Origin: an uncultured Clostridia bacterium
GTDB lineage: Bacteria; Bacillota; Clostridia; Oscillospirales; CAG-272
DNA length: 5,466 nucleotides
Direction: 5' to 3'
Assembly (NCBI GenBank): GCA_947652805.1
Contig: CANTEM010000077.1
Coordinates: 1 to 5,466, forward strand
Below, in pieces: positions 1-5,438 of this stretch. The position numbers and the translations under genes are program-made. Below the pieces are notes generated by a model. It was not told the DNA's origin, did no database searches, and was given only the letters and a program-made list of their open reading frames with translations. Positions within the stretch are counted from its first letter, which is position 1; every line of letters starts with the position of its first letter.

Positions 1-491
1 TCAACTATCCTATTCTCCTTGGTTCAGATAACGACTATTATCTGGATCACTCCTACAACAACAACTATCTTCCGATTGGTTCCATTTTCCTGGATTATAC
101 TACAAAAAGTCCGATTACCGAAAACTATAACACAGTCATATACGGACACAACGTAGCGGCAGGCAATATGATGTTTCACGATATGACGAAGTTTTTGAAT
201 GAAGATTTCTTCTACAGCGCAAAAATATATATATATACAATGGAGGGCGTATATATTTATCAGCCGGTATCCGTATATCAAACGACAGCCGAATATCAGT
301 ATTTCCGTACGGAATTCGGATCAGAGGCTTCCTTCCTTGAATTTGCCGGAGAAGTCCTCGGCAATTCCAAATTCCCCACGGACGCTGCTCTGTCCGCCGG
401 CGATACGATGATCACCCTTTCCACATGCACCAACGGCGCGGCAAACGGCAGATATGCACTCCATGCAAAATTGGTGGAGACGATCAGCTGA
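1..491 (+). CDS. Class B sortase, C-terminal part (5' end outside window)
   Basis: Membrane-anchored cysteine transpeptidase that cleaves a sorting signal and links surface proteins to the cell wall or joins pilin subunits. Reading frame 3 is open from the window edge to TGA at 489-491, giving 162 visible residues of a family usually near 240-300, so the N-terminal membrane anchor lies upstream. The visible part opens with NYPILLGSDNDYYLDHSY and GSIFLDY, a typical class B core. The catalytic His is in VIYGHN (codon 147-149), the catalytic Cys in ITLSTC (codon 426-428), and the transition-state Arg in NGRYALHAKL (codon 450-452). The Cys and Arg lie eight residues apart, as expected. No key residue is missing. 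The next gene starts inside its stop codon, so the two are probably cotranscribed. An AT dinucleotide run lies at 225-237 within the coding region. Class B is confident; the substrate cannot be told because no sorting-signal protein is in view. Confidence 0.93.
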   Translation, partial: NYPILLGSDNDYYLDHSYNNNYLPIGSIFLDYTTKSPITENYNTVIYGHNVAAGNMMFHDMTKFLNEDFFYSAKIYIYTMEGVYIYQPVSVYQTTAEYQYFRTEFGSEASFLEFAGEVLGNSKFPTDAALSAGDTMITLSTCTNGAANGRYALHAKLVETIS

Positions 492-1366
492 TGACAGAAA
501 TAAACGAAATTTTTATCTGCCCCCTGTGCGGGTCTCCCCTCGTCCGGCAGGAGGGCAGTCTCTTCTGTACTGGTGCGCGCAGACATTGCTATGATATTGC
601 AGCATCCGGTTATGTAAATCTGCTTCCTCCCGGGAAAAAGAATAACGCCCGGGCAGGAGACGATAAGGACATGCTCCGCTGCCGCAGCCGGTTCCTTTCC
701 GGCGGATGGTATGATCCTATTTCCGACACAGCCGCCCGGCTGGGGCTGAAAGCCATAGGCGGCAAAGAGCGTATTACCTTTGCAGACGCAGGCAGTGGAG
801 AGGGATATCATACCTGCCGAATCGCACAGCAGTTTCAGCAGAGAGGAATATCCTGCACGGGTGTTGGTATTGACGCTGCAAAAAGCGGTGCCCAGGCAGG
901 CGCAAAGCTGGCGCGGACAAGCGGACTGGATTCGATACGGTTTATTGCGGGCAATATTTTTGCATTGCCCCTGGCGGATCACAGCGCCGATCTTGTATAC
1001 AGCATTTTTGCACCGATTCCCGGAGAAGAGGCGGCACGAATTTTAAAAAAAGACGGGGCGCTGATCGTAGTGTCTGCGGGACGGGAACATTTATGGGAGC
1101 TGCGCTGTGCGTTATACAGCGAGCCGCGTATCAGTGAAGGGGTGCAGATGCCTGCCGGTTTTACCCCGGCAGCCCAGGAAACCCTTTCTTATGAAATAGA
1201 TTTACCGGATCCGGATACGATTGCTGCCCTGTTTGCAATGACTCCTTTTTACTACCGCTGTCCCCGGGAGGGACGGGAACGGCTGCTTTCACTGGACAAG
1301 CTGAAAGTGCGGGTGGCAGTCGATTTTACTGTACTGACTTTGGACAAGGATGAACACAAAAATTAA
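491..1366 (+). CDS. rlmA: 23S rRNA (guanine-N1)-methyltransferase, RlmA family
   Basis: SAM-dependent enzyme that methylates N1 of a guanine in helix 35 of 23S rRNA near the peptide exit tunnel: G745 for the E. coli type, G748 for the Gram-positive RlmA(II)/TlrB type, where it can affect tylosin and telithromycin susceptibility. The product is 291 residues (E. coli RlmA is about 270). A zinc-binding N-terminus is visible: C10, C13, C26 and H32, in the order CPLC...C...HCYD, followed by the family string GYVNLLPPGKK. SAM motif I is FADAGSGEG at residues 97-105. The frame is open upstream to an ATG at 425 inside the sortase gene, but ATG 491 is preferred because the family starts just before CPLC and GGTGGAG lies at 473-479. 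The start overlaps the sortase TGA by one base, suggesting translational coupling. G748 rather than G745 specificity is inferred from the Gram-positive context only. Confidence 0.9.
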   Translation: MTEINEIFICPLCGSPLVRQEGSLFCTGARRHCYDIAASGYVNLLPPGKKNNARAGDDKDMLRCRSRFLSGGWYDPISDTAARLGLKAIGGKERITFADAGSGEGYHTCRIAQQFQQRGISCTGVGIDAAKSGAQAGAKLARTSGLDSIRFIAGNIFALPLADHSADLVYSIFAPIPGEEAARILKKDGALIVVSAGREHLWELRCALYSEPRISEGVQMPAGFTPAAQETLSYEIDLPDPDTIAALFAMTPFYYRCPREGRERLLSLDKLKVRVAVDFTVLTLDKDEHKN

Positions 1367-1381
1367 AGGCATGGTATTTAT

Positions 1382-2113
1382 ATGAAAATTTCCGTTTGTA
1401 TCCCCATGTATAACGAAAATGCAATTTGCGTTGCCACCGCGCGCACCCTTTGCCGCGCCATGACGACCTATTGTATGCGGCAGGGATACGATTGGGAAAT
1501 GATTTTCTGCGACGACGGTTCCACAGACGGTAGTCTGGAGCTTTTGCAAAATACGGTGAAAAGGGAAGGATTGAGCCGGGTTCGGTGCATTGGATATGCG
1601 CAGAACCGCGGAAAGGGCGCAGCGGTACGCACGGCCGTGCTTGCATCCAGTGGAGATGTGGTTTTGTATACAGACTGTGATTTGGCATACGGTACCGATG
1701 TGATTGAATTGGGTGCAGAAAAGGTACTGGAAGGGAATCCATTTGTTTTGGGATCCCGAAATCTGGATCCGAACGGATATGCCGGATATACTTTTCTGCG
1801 TCGGATCGCGTCCAAGCTATATATCAAGGTGATTGCTGTTTGCGCAGGCTTTCGTTTGACGGATTCCCAGTGCGGTTTCAAATGCTTTGACGGAGACACA
1901 GCACGGAGAATCTTCTCCCTTTGTACGATTGACGGTTTTGCTTTTGATTTGGAAGCAATTAAAATTGCGCAGAAGCTGGAAATCCCCCTTGCGGAAATTC
2001 CGGTGCATATTATCAATCACCGGGATTCTAAAATCAGCATTGTCCGGGATGCCGTTCATATGCTGGGAGATATCCGAAGGATAAAGAAGCATGTTCGCAG
2101 TTTACAGGATTAG
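1382..2113 (+). CDS. GT2 family glycosyltransferase, dolichyl-phosphate beta-glucosyltransferase-like
   Basis: A 243-residue inverting GT-A glycosyltransferase that probably moves a sugar from a nucleotide donor to a polyprenyl-phosphate carrier at the cytoplasmic membrane face. The N-terminus VCIPMYNEN (residues 5-13) is the GT2 opening. CDDGSTDGS (43-51) is the nucleotide-binding acidic motif. NRGKGAAVRTA (75-85) is typical of the dolichyl-phosphate glucose/mannose synthase group. DCD (98-100) is the metal-binding DXD. GSRN (124-127) and DSQCGFKCF (161-169) are the later conserved blocks of the same group. There is no hydrophobic membrane segment and no C-terminal GtrA-like domain, so it is the short soluble or peripheral form. 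It starts 15 bases after the rlmA stop. The only Shine-Dalgarno-like match, AAAGG at 1365-1369, overlaps that stop and sits rather far (12 bases) from the ATG. Donor and acceptor cannot be read from the sequence. Confidence 0.88.
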   Translation: MKISVCIPMYNENAICVATARTLCRAMTTYCMRQGYDWEMIFCDDGSTDGSLELLQNTVKREGLSRVRCIGYAQNRGKGAAVRTAVLASSGDVVLYTDCDLAYGTDVIELGAEKVLEGNPFVLGSRNLDPNGYAGYTFLRRIASKLYIKVIAVCAGFRLTDSQCGFKCFDGDTARRIFSLCTIDGFAFDLEAIKIAQKLEIPLAEIPVHIINHRDSKISIVRDAVHMLGDIRRIKKHVRSLQD

Positions 2114-2213
2114 AATATAAAAAAACCTCCAGACAGGTTTCCGTGATGTCGTTAACGGAGAAATGATGGGCGGTATGTAACCGGAAGGCGTAATGCCTTC
2201 CGGTTACTGCTTT
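2114..2213. other. Probable left junction of the integrated element (attachment-site region)
   Basis: Inferred. The host-like plus-strand genes end at 2113 and the serine recombinase gene, which in Tn4451/Tn5397-type elements normally lies at one extremity close to the attachment site, ends at 2214. The end of the element should therefore lie in these 100 bases. The candidate interval is 2141-2176, between two opposed terminator hairpins; it contains a GTTAAC palindrome (2151-2156), a CCGT...ACGG pair (2141-2144, 2155-2158) and several GA dinucleotides, the crossover core reported for TnpX/TndX-type enzymes. The other element end is outside the window, so the crossover point and any direct repeat cannot be confirmed. 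Confidence 0.45.
2119..2140 (-). terminator. Weak rho-independent terminator for minus-strand transcripts
   Basis: On the minus strand, AAACCT (2140-2135) pairs with AGGTTT (2128-2123) around a six-base loop, and the T-run continues to 2121, then TAT. On the plus strand the hairpin is preceded by A's and followed by CCG, so it only fits leftward transcripts. It begins 10 bases after the glycosyltransferase stop and lies 74 bases past the recombinase stop. The stem is only 6 bp with three GC pairs, so its strength is doubtful. Confidence 0.5.
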
Positions 2214-2215
2214 TT
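2177..2215 (+). terminator. Strong rho-independent terminator facing the recombinase 3' end
   Basis: A perfect 13-bp inverted repeat (GTAACCGGAAGGC at 2177-2189, its complement at 2195-2207) has a five-base loop GTAAT and is followed by TGC and five T's (2211-2215). The T-tract runs into the complement of the recombinase TAA stop (2214-2216). On the minus strand the stem is followed by ATACCG with no T-run, so it is directional for plus-strand transcripts coming from the glycosyltransferase side. It would prevent host read-through from running antisense into the recombinase gene; on the minus strand it could still cap the 3' end of the recombinase mRNA. Confidence 0.85.
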
Positions 2216-3884
2216 ATGCAGACATTGTTGTCGGTTGCATGACCTGTTCTATCGCAGGCATACCGTTTTGTTCGGGCAGCTGGAACGCATAGTAAATTAC
2301 AATCGGATTTCCGCAGGTGCGGGAATATTTCTCCGGCTTTTCGCATACCTCAATACGCCGTATGAAGACTCGTAACAGTTCAGGTGTCAGTTTTGGCATC
2401 TCAAGATATTCCTTTGCCTTTGTAACAAATTCTCTGATACACATTTCCCGCATATCCATTTCATCAATACGCTTGGTAATAGATTGCAGTTCCTGCTTCA
2501 GCTCCGCCTGCTCCTGCTCGTATCCACCTGCCATCACATCATACCGTTCCGGTGTAAGTCGACCGCATACACGATCTTCATATAAGCAACGGATAATGTT
2601 GTCCAGCTCCTTGATACGCTTTTCGATTTGAACTTTTTCCCGTTCTGCTGTCCTGTAGAATTTTTTCGCCTCGGCTTCACCGTTTCTCGTTGCCATTGCG
2701 TAAAATTCTTCTGGCTGCTCTCTGGCGAAAGCTGTAACCGTTTGCAGATTATGCAGGACGATTGTGTCAAGTACACTTTCTCGAATATAGTGAGCGGTGC
2801 ATTCGGCTGTTCGTTTTTGAAATCCTGCACACTGGAAAACATTGTTTTCCGGTTTAATGGTTTGACCCCTGTGCAAGTATAACCTTTTGCCGCAATCACC
2901 GCAGAAGAGATAACCGGCATATTTATCCACCTCACCTTGCTTATCAGGACGCTTTCTGCCATCGAAATGCTTTTGTACAAGATTGAACAGTTTTCTGCTG
3001 ACGATGGCTTCGTGTGTATTTTCAAAGATTAGAATATTTCCGGGATCATTTTTCAGCCGTTTCTTCAGCTTGTTCGACTTGGAATAGGTTTTGAAGTTAA
3101 CGGTATCGCCGACATACTCGCGGTTTTCAAGCATTGCCCGAACCGTTGTCTGCGCCCAATGATATGGCCTTGTTAGATCAGGATTGCCGGATTTGTTTCC
3201 AGTGATTTTAAACGCATACACACTTGGCGAAAGCACTTGTTCTCTTGTGAGCGTATCGCATATCTTTCTTACGCCTAAACCGCTTGCGCACATTTCAAAA
3301 ATGCGTCTGACAACCGGCGCGGTTTCGGGATCGGGAATCAGTTCCTTTTTGTTTTCGGGATTTCGCATATACCCATAAGGCGTTGCACTGCTGACTCGCT
3401 CACCGCGTTCGCCCTTTGCTCTTTGCACCGCACGAATTTTACGGCTGGTATCTCTCGCATAAAAATCGTTGAAATAATTTTTGATACCGGAGAAATCGCT
3501 GACGCCGTTTTCACTGTCCACACCATCGTTGATAGCAATGAACCGTACATCGTATTGAGGAAAGGTAATTTCCATCAGCATACCTGTTTGCAGATAATCT
3601 CTGCCGAGACGGGACTGGTCTTTCACAATCACAATTCCTACCTTACCGCATTCCACATCGTTCATCATCCGTTTGAAACTCGGACGATTAAAATTGGCTC
3701 CTGAGAATCCGTCATCTACATAAAACTGAATGTTTGGGAAGCGATGTTCCTCAGCATATTTCTGTAACATAAGTCTTTGATTTTCAATTGACAACGACTC
3801 ACCGAGCCGTTCATCCTCTTGCGAGAGCCTGCAATAAAGTGCGGTTATTAAATTTTTATTTTCGGTTGATTTCAATTTTCTCAT
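2214..3884 (-). CDS. Large serine recombinase (Tn4451 TnpX / Tn5397 TndX type)
   Basis: Site-specific recombinase that integrates and excises the element by serine-linked double-strand exchange. The 556-residue product is intact and full length for the family (TndX is about 533). The resolvase-type catalytic domain covers roughly residues 13-160: the nucleophile is S21 in YCRLSQEDE, with R19 beside it, and KDQSRLGRD (88-96) supplies the conserved arginines. The recombinase domain follows at about 165-300 (ATPYGYMRNPE, then MLENREYVGD at 251-260). A zinc ribbon uses C328, C331, C352 and C362. A charged helical, coiled-coil-like stretch runs from about 405 to 490, then a C-terminal DUF4368-like tail. 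The ATG at 3884 is the only start: an in-frame TGA lies just upstream. GGAAAGG sits very close to it, with a small hairpin immediately 5'. It is the last gene of the minus-strand set and marks the element's left end. Confidence 0.95.
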   Translation of the reverse strand: MRKLKSTENKNLITALYCRLSQEDERLGESLSIENQRLMLQKYAEEHRFPNIQFYVDDGFSGANFNRPSFKRMMNDVECGKVGIVIVKDQSRLGRDYLQTGMLMEITFPQYDVRFIAINDGVDSENGVSDFSGIKNYFNDFYARDTSRKIRAVQRAKGERGERVSSATPYGYMRNPENKKELIPDPETAPVVRRIFEMCASGLGVRKICDTLTREQVLSPSVYAFKITGNKSGNPDLTRPYHWAQTTVRAMLENREYVGDTVNFKTYSKSNKLKKRLKNDPGNILIFENTHEAIVSRKLFNLVQKHFDGRKRPDKQGEVDKYAGYLFCGDCGKRLYLHRGQTIKPENNVFQCAGFQKRTAECTAHYIRESVLDTIVLHNLQTVTAFAREQPEEFYAMATRNGEAEAKKFYRTAEREKVQIEKRIKELDNIIRCLYEDRVCGRLTPERYDVMAGGYEQEQAELKQELQSITKRIDEMDMREMCIREFVTKAKEYLEMPKLTPELLRVFIRRIEVCEKPEKYSRTCGNPIVIYYAFQLPEQNGMPAIEQVMQPTTMSA

Positions 3885-3893
3885 TTCCTTTCC

Positions 3894-3909
3894 GAGCGAG
3901 GTTTCGCTC
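3894..3909 (-). promoter_or_regulatory. Small hairpin just upstream of the recombinase ribosome binding site
   Basis: On the minus strand GAGCGA and TCGCTC pair perfectly around the four-base loop AACC. The stem ends a few bases before the GGAAAGG Shine-Dalgarno of the recombinase, whose spacing to the ATG is unusually short. It lies in the 92-base gap after the 70-residue ORF and has no T-tract, so it is not a terminator. It may modulate translation or protect a processed 5' end; both are inferences. Confidence 0.4.
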
Positions 3910-3976
3910 TGTCAAACCGAATAGGATACGACCAAAACATATCACTTCTCCGGTCAAAAGTCCAGCGACAATCCTG

Positions 3977-4189
3977 TTAACTTTTTTGACCGTTTATCAG
4001 ATATTCGAACTTGTTTTTGACGATCCCGTCATTCGTTCCGACAGGAAAGCAAGCCATAACGGGATAGTACCTGCCGTCAAGTATTAATTCGTAGGTGATA
4101 CCGATATGCTTTTTTTCATCCGTTTCTGCTCTCAGCTTGAGAACTTTCTCGCGCCTTTTTTGTAGTAATTCAAAATCAATTTCTTTCAT
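3977..4189 (-). CDS. Unrecognised 70-residue protein between RHH protein and recombinase
   Basis: I do not recognise this family. The 70-residue product starts MKEIDFELLQKRREKVLKLR and ends EYLINGQKS. The first 27 or so residues are charged and probably helical. A central ITYELILDGRYYPVMACFPV segment (31-50) looks like two beta strands joined by a DGR turn. There is no signal peptide, membrane segment, cysteine cluster or clear HTH. The frame is open further upstream to an ATG at 4258, but ATG 4189 is chosen because AGAAAGGA lies at correct spacing and the upstream extension would overlap the preceding gene. It begins 31 bases after the RHH gene and ends 92 bases before the recombinase, so all three may share a transcript. 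Small proteins next to serine integrases can be recombination directionality factors; this is a position-based guess. It does not look like a ParE-type toxin. Confidence 0.7.
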   Translation of the reverse strand: MKEIDFELLQKRREKVLKLRAETDEKKHIGITYELILDGRYYPVMACFPVGTNDGIVKNKFEYLINGQKS

Positions 4190-4220
4190 AAATATCCTTT
4201 CTGTCTTTCGACTGTTAAAA

Positions 4221-4634
4221 TTAAAGTGATTGTGTATCTCTGCGTTTGAACAAATCATCCAGCCGAACTTTTCCTCTTATTCGGCGGACATTTCGGACTG
4301 CTTCTTTCCGTAGTTCTTCAAGCTCTGCTGGAGTGAAGTCCAATGTTTCCGAAAACATCCGCATGATGAGTTCCATCTCCACAGCGTAGCGGAACATACT
4401 TTTCGCGATCTGTAAGGTCTGCTTTTCGCTCATCTCTGCGATTGCTCTTGATAACTTTTCGCTTATCATTGTATCGTTTTCGCCCAGCAGTTTGTCCGCA
4501 ATCAGGTTATCTACAGCAGAGGAAACAAAATCATTGCGGGAACGATAACCATATTTTTTAATTGCGCTATCCATCTTTTCTACCGTTTCTTTGTCCAGAT
4601 ACAGGCTGATTCTCTGTTTGTCTTCCGAATCCAT
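4221..4634 (-). CDS. Ribbon-helix-helix DNA-binding protein
   Basis: A 137-residue protein with an N-terminal Arc/MetJ/CopG-type ribbon-helix-helix domain. The DNA-contacting strand is QRISLYLD (residues 7-14), the first helix KETVEKMDSAIKKY (15-28), a turn at G29, and the second helix SRNDFVSSAVDNLIADKLL (32-50). Such domains bind DNA as dimers through the strand. The remaining 85 residues are alpha-helical by appearance, with a methionine-rich region around 80-98 and a basic stretch VRNVRRIRGKVR near 113-124. The start is supported by AAAGGAG at 4642-4648, seven bases from ATG 4634. An inverted repeat lies directly upstream of that site, an arrangement consistent with autoregulation. It could be a transcriptional repressor, an accessory relaxosome protein or an antitoxin. 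No relaxase or clear toxin is in view, so the role stays open. Confidence 0.85.
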   Translation of the reverse strand: MDSEDKQRISLYLDKETVEKMDSAIKKYGYRSRNDFVSSAVDNLIADKLLGENDTMISEKLSRAIAEMSEKQTLQIAKSMFRYAVEMELIMRMFSETLDFTPAELEELRKEAVRNVRRIRGKVRLDDLFKRRDTQSL

Positions 4635-4651
4635 ATTTTTGCTCCTTTCCT

Positions 4652-4675
4652 GGCGTTACACCAAACGGCAACGCC
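4652..4675. promoter_or_regulatory. Inverted repeat abutting the RHH gene ribosome binding site
   Basis: GGCGTT (4652-4657) and AACGCC (4670-4675) form a 6-bp inverted repeat with a 12-base spacer, ending three bases upstream of the RHH gene's AAAGGAG. RHH repressors often bind such repeats in front of their own gene, and transfer origins of mobilizable elements also carry inverted repeats next to RHH accessory genes. The sequence cannot separate operator, origin arm or mRNA hairpin. Confidence 0.4.
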
Positions 4676-4830
4676 GTATTTTACTGCTTGAAACGCCTTT
4701 GTTTCGGGATTTTTACATTTCAGTAACTCTGTTTTTGACGCCAAAGATGCAATAGCAACCCACCCTGAAATGCCGAGAGCAAAATCGCTGAAAACGCCCG
4801 CACGGTCGGCATTGCCGTCCGTTGTGAACC

Positions 4831-4859
4831 GCAAAGGGGAGCTTTAGCAACCCCTTTGC
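4831..4859. repeat. 9-bp perfect inverted repeat
   Basis: GCAAAGGGG (4831-4839) pairs with CCCCTTTGC (4851-4859) around an 11-base loop. On the plus strand it is followed by TTTCTCC, too weak a T-tract for a convincing terminator; on the minus strand it is followed by GGTTCAC. It is therefore a structural element of the intergenic region rather than an obvious terminator. Confidence 0.6.
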
Positions 4860-4943
4860 TTTCTCCTGCTTACTTTTCGACCCACTGAAAAGACTGAAAG
4901 CTGCCTTGATTACACTGTATTTTAACTTTCCAACCTTGCCCTC

Positions 4944-4973
4944 AAACCGTCCCAAACGGGCGGTTTTCTTTTT
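4944..4973 (+). terminator. Terminator-like hairpin facing rightward, against all neighbouring genes
   Basis: AAACCG-T-CCC (4944-4953) pairs with GGG-CGGTTT (4958-4966) around the loop AAAC, with a single bulged T. It is followed by T, C and five T's (4967-4973). This is a good rho-independent terminator on the plus strand. On the minus strand the stem is followed by GAGGGC, so it would not terminate the HTH-to-recombinase direction. No plus-strand gene precedes it within the element. Confidence 0.65.
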
Positions 4974-5150
4974 GGGCGGGTGTTTCCTCGCATCTCTGCG
5001 TTACTCGGCACACATGCGGTCTGTGGGCGACACATGGGCGTTCCGTGGCGATTATCTATTCTTTTTTCTGTTGTAGTAGTTCCTGGGTTTTGTTCTATGG
5101 GTTTTCTTCTTGATAGGAAATTCTGACACTGTCCCAAAGAAAGATTTACT

Positions 5151-5438
5151 CTACTCCAAAAGGTTTGCCACGTAGTAGAGGTTGCTCATTCTCGTTCCGT
5201 CCTCACGGTGCCGCTGAATCTTTTTCACGAGACCGAGGGACGAGAGAGTTTCAATGGCAGAGTCAACGGTTTTTCTGTCCATACCGCACTCCTTTGCGAT
5301 GAATCTCCGCGAGGGAAAGCAGGAGCCGTCCTTGCTGTCGCTGTGCCGGAGCAGACAGCAATACACGGTGAAATCCTTCGGCTTCAGTTCTAAATCAAAG
5401 ATGCGGTTGGGAACCATAAAGAAATTCTTGTGCTGCAT
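5151..5438 (-). CDS. Small helix-turn-helix (winged helix) protein, HTH_36-like
   Basis: A 95-residue DNA-binding protein of a type common in clostridial integrative elements. The N-terminus FFMVPNRIFDLELKPKDFTVYCCLLRHSD is followed by CFPSRRFIAKECGMDRKTVDSAIETLSSLGLV (residues 40-71): the FPS-x-IA-x-x-G-x-x-x-x-TV pattern is the helix-turn-helix of the HTH_36/replication-initiator N-terminal group, with recognition helix about 54-66. The basic stretch KKIQRHREDG and LYYVANLL form a likely wing. Start choice is firm: AAGGAGG (5444-5450) lies five bases from ATG 5438. It is the whole protein, not a truncation, and lacks the C-terminal part of a full replication initiator, so a regulatory role is more likely than replication initiation. 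Its target might be the structured region directly downstream. The gene upstream of it is outside the window. Confidence 0.85.
   Translation of the reverse strand: MQHKNFFMVPNRIFDLELKPKDFTVYCCLLRHSDSKDGSCFPSRRFIAKECGMDRKTVDSAIETLSSLGLVKKIQRHREDGTRMSNLYYVANLLE

Larger units (their letters stand above)
4635..5150. other. Structured intergenic region without a credible gene
   Basis: These 516 bases separate the HTH and RHH genes. The open frames that cross it on the minus strand (from 5137, 4955 and 4834) all begin at TTG, lack a Shine-Dalgarno site, overlap each other or the next gene, and have low-complexity products that I do not recognise. Instead the region carries several hairpins: the GACACTGTC palindrome (5125-5133), a terminator-like hairpin (4944-4973), a 9-bp stem (4831-4859) and the repeat at 4652-4675. 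The density of structure suggests a cis-acting control or DNA-processing locus such as a transfer origin or a long regulated leader. No consensus nic site could be recognised with confidence. Confidence 0.5.

Noticed and set aside
425..490. ATG 425 as the rlmA start
   Set aside because: It would add 22 residues unlike any RlmA N-terminus, read within the sortase active-site region; ATG 491 has a ribosome binding site and places the zinc motif at the usual position.
296..982. Long minus-strand open frame (228 residues) opposite sortase and rlmA
   Set aside because: It is fully antisense to two well-supported genes, and its product resembles no family I know; it is a shadow of their codon bias.
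3910..3960. TTGACA (minus strand, near 3915) as the recombinase -35 box
   Set aside because: No TATAAT-like sequence lies at 16-18 bases downstream before the ribosome binding site, so no promoter is called.
3977..4634. RHH gene plus 70-residue gene as a toxin-antitoxin pair
   Set aside because: The order and size could fit, but the 70-residue product shows no ParE/RelE or MazF-like features and the RHH protein is longer than usual antitoxins; kept only as an alternative.
5110..5125. CCTATC on the minus strand as an IncP-like nic core
   Set aside because: It matches only the first part of the RP4-type nic sequence and lacks the following TG; too short to support a nic call.
4580..5137. Three minus-strand open frames (from 5137, 4955 and 4834) in the intergenic region
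   Set aside because: All begin with TTG, have no Shine-Dalgarno site, overlap one another or the RHH gene, and give unfamiliar Cys/Arg-rich products. I treat the region as non-coding, with some doubt.
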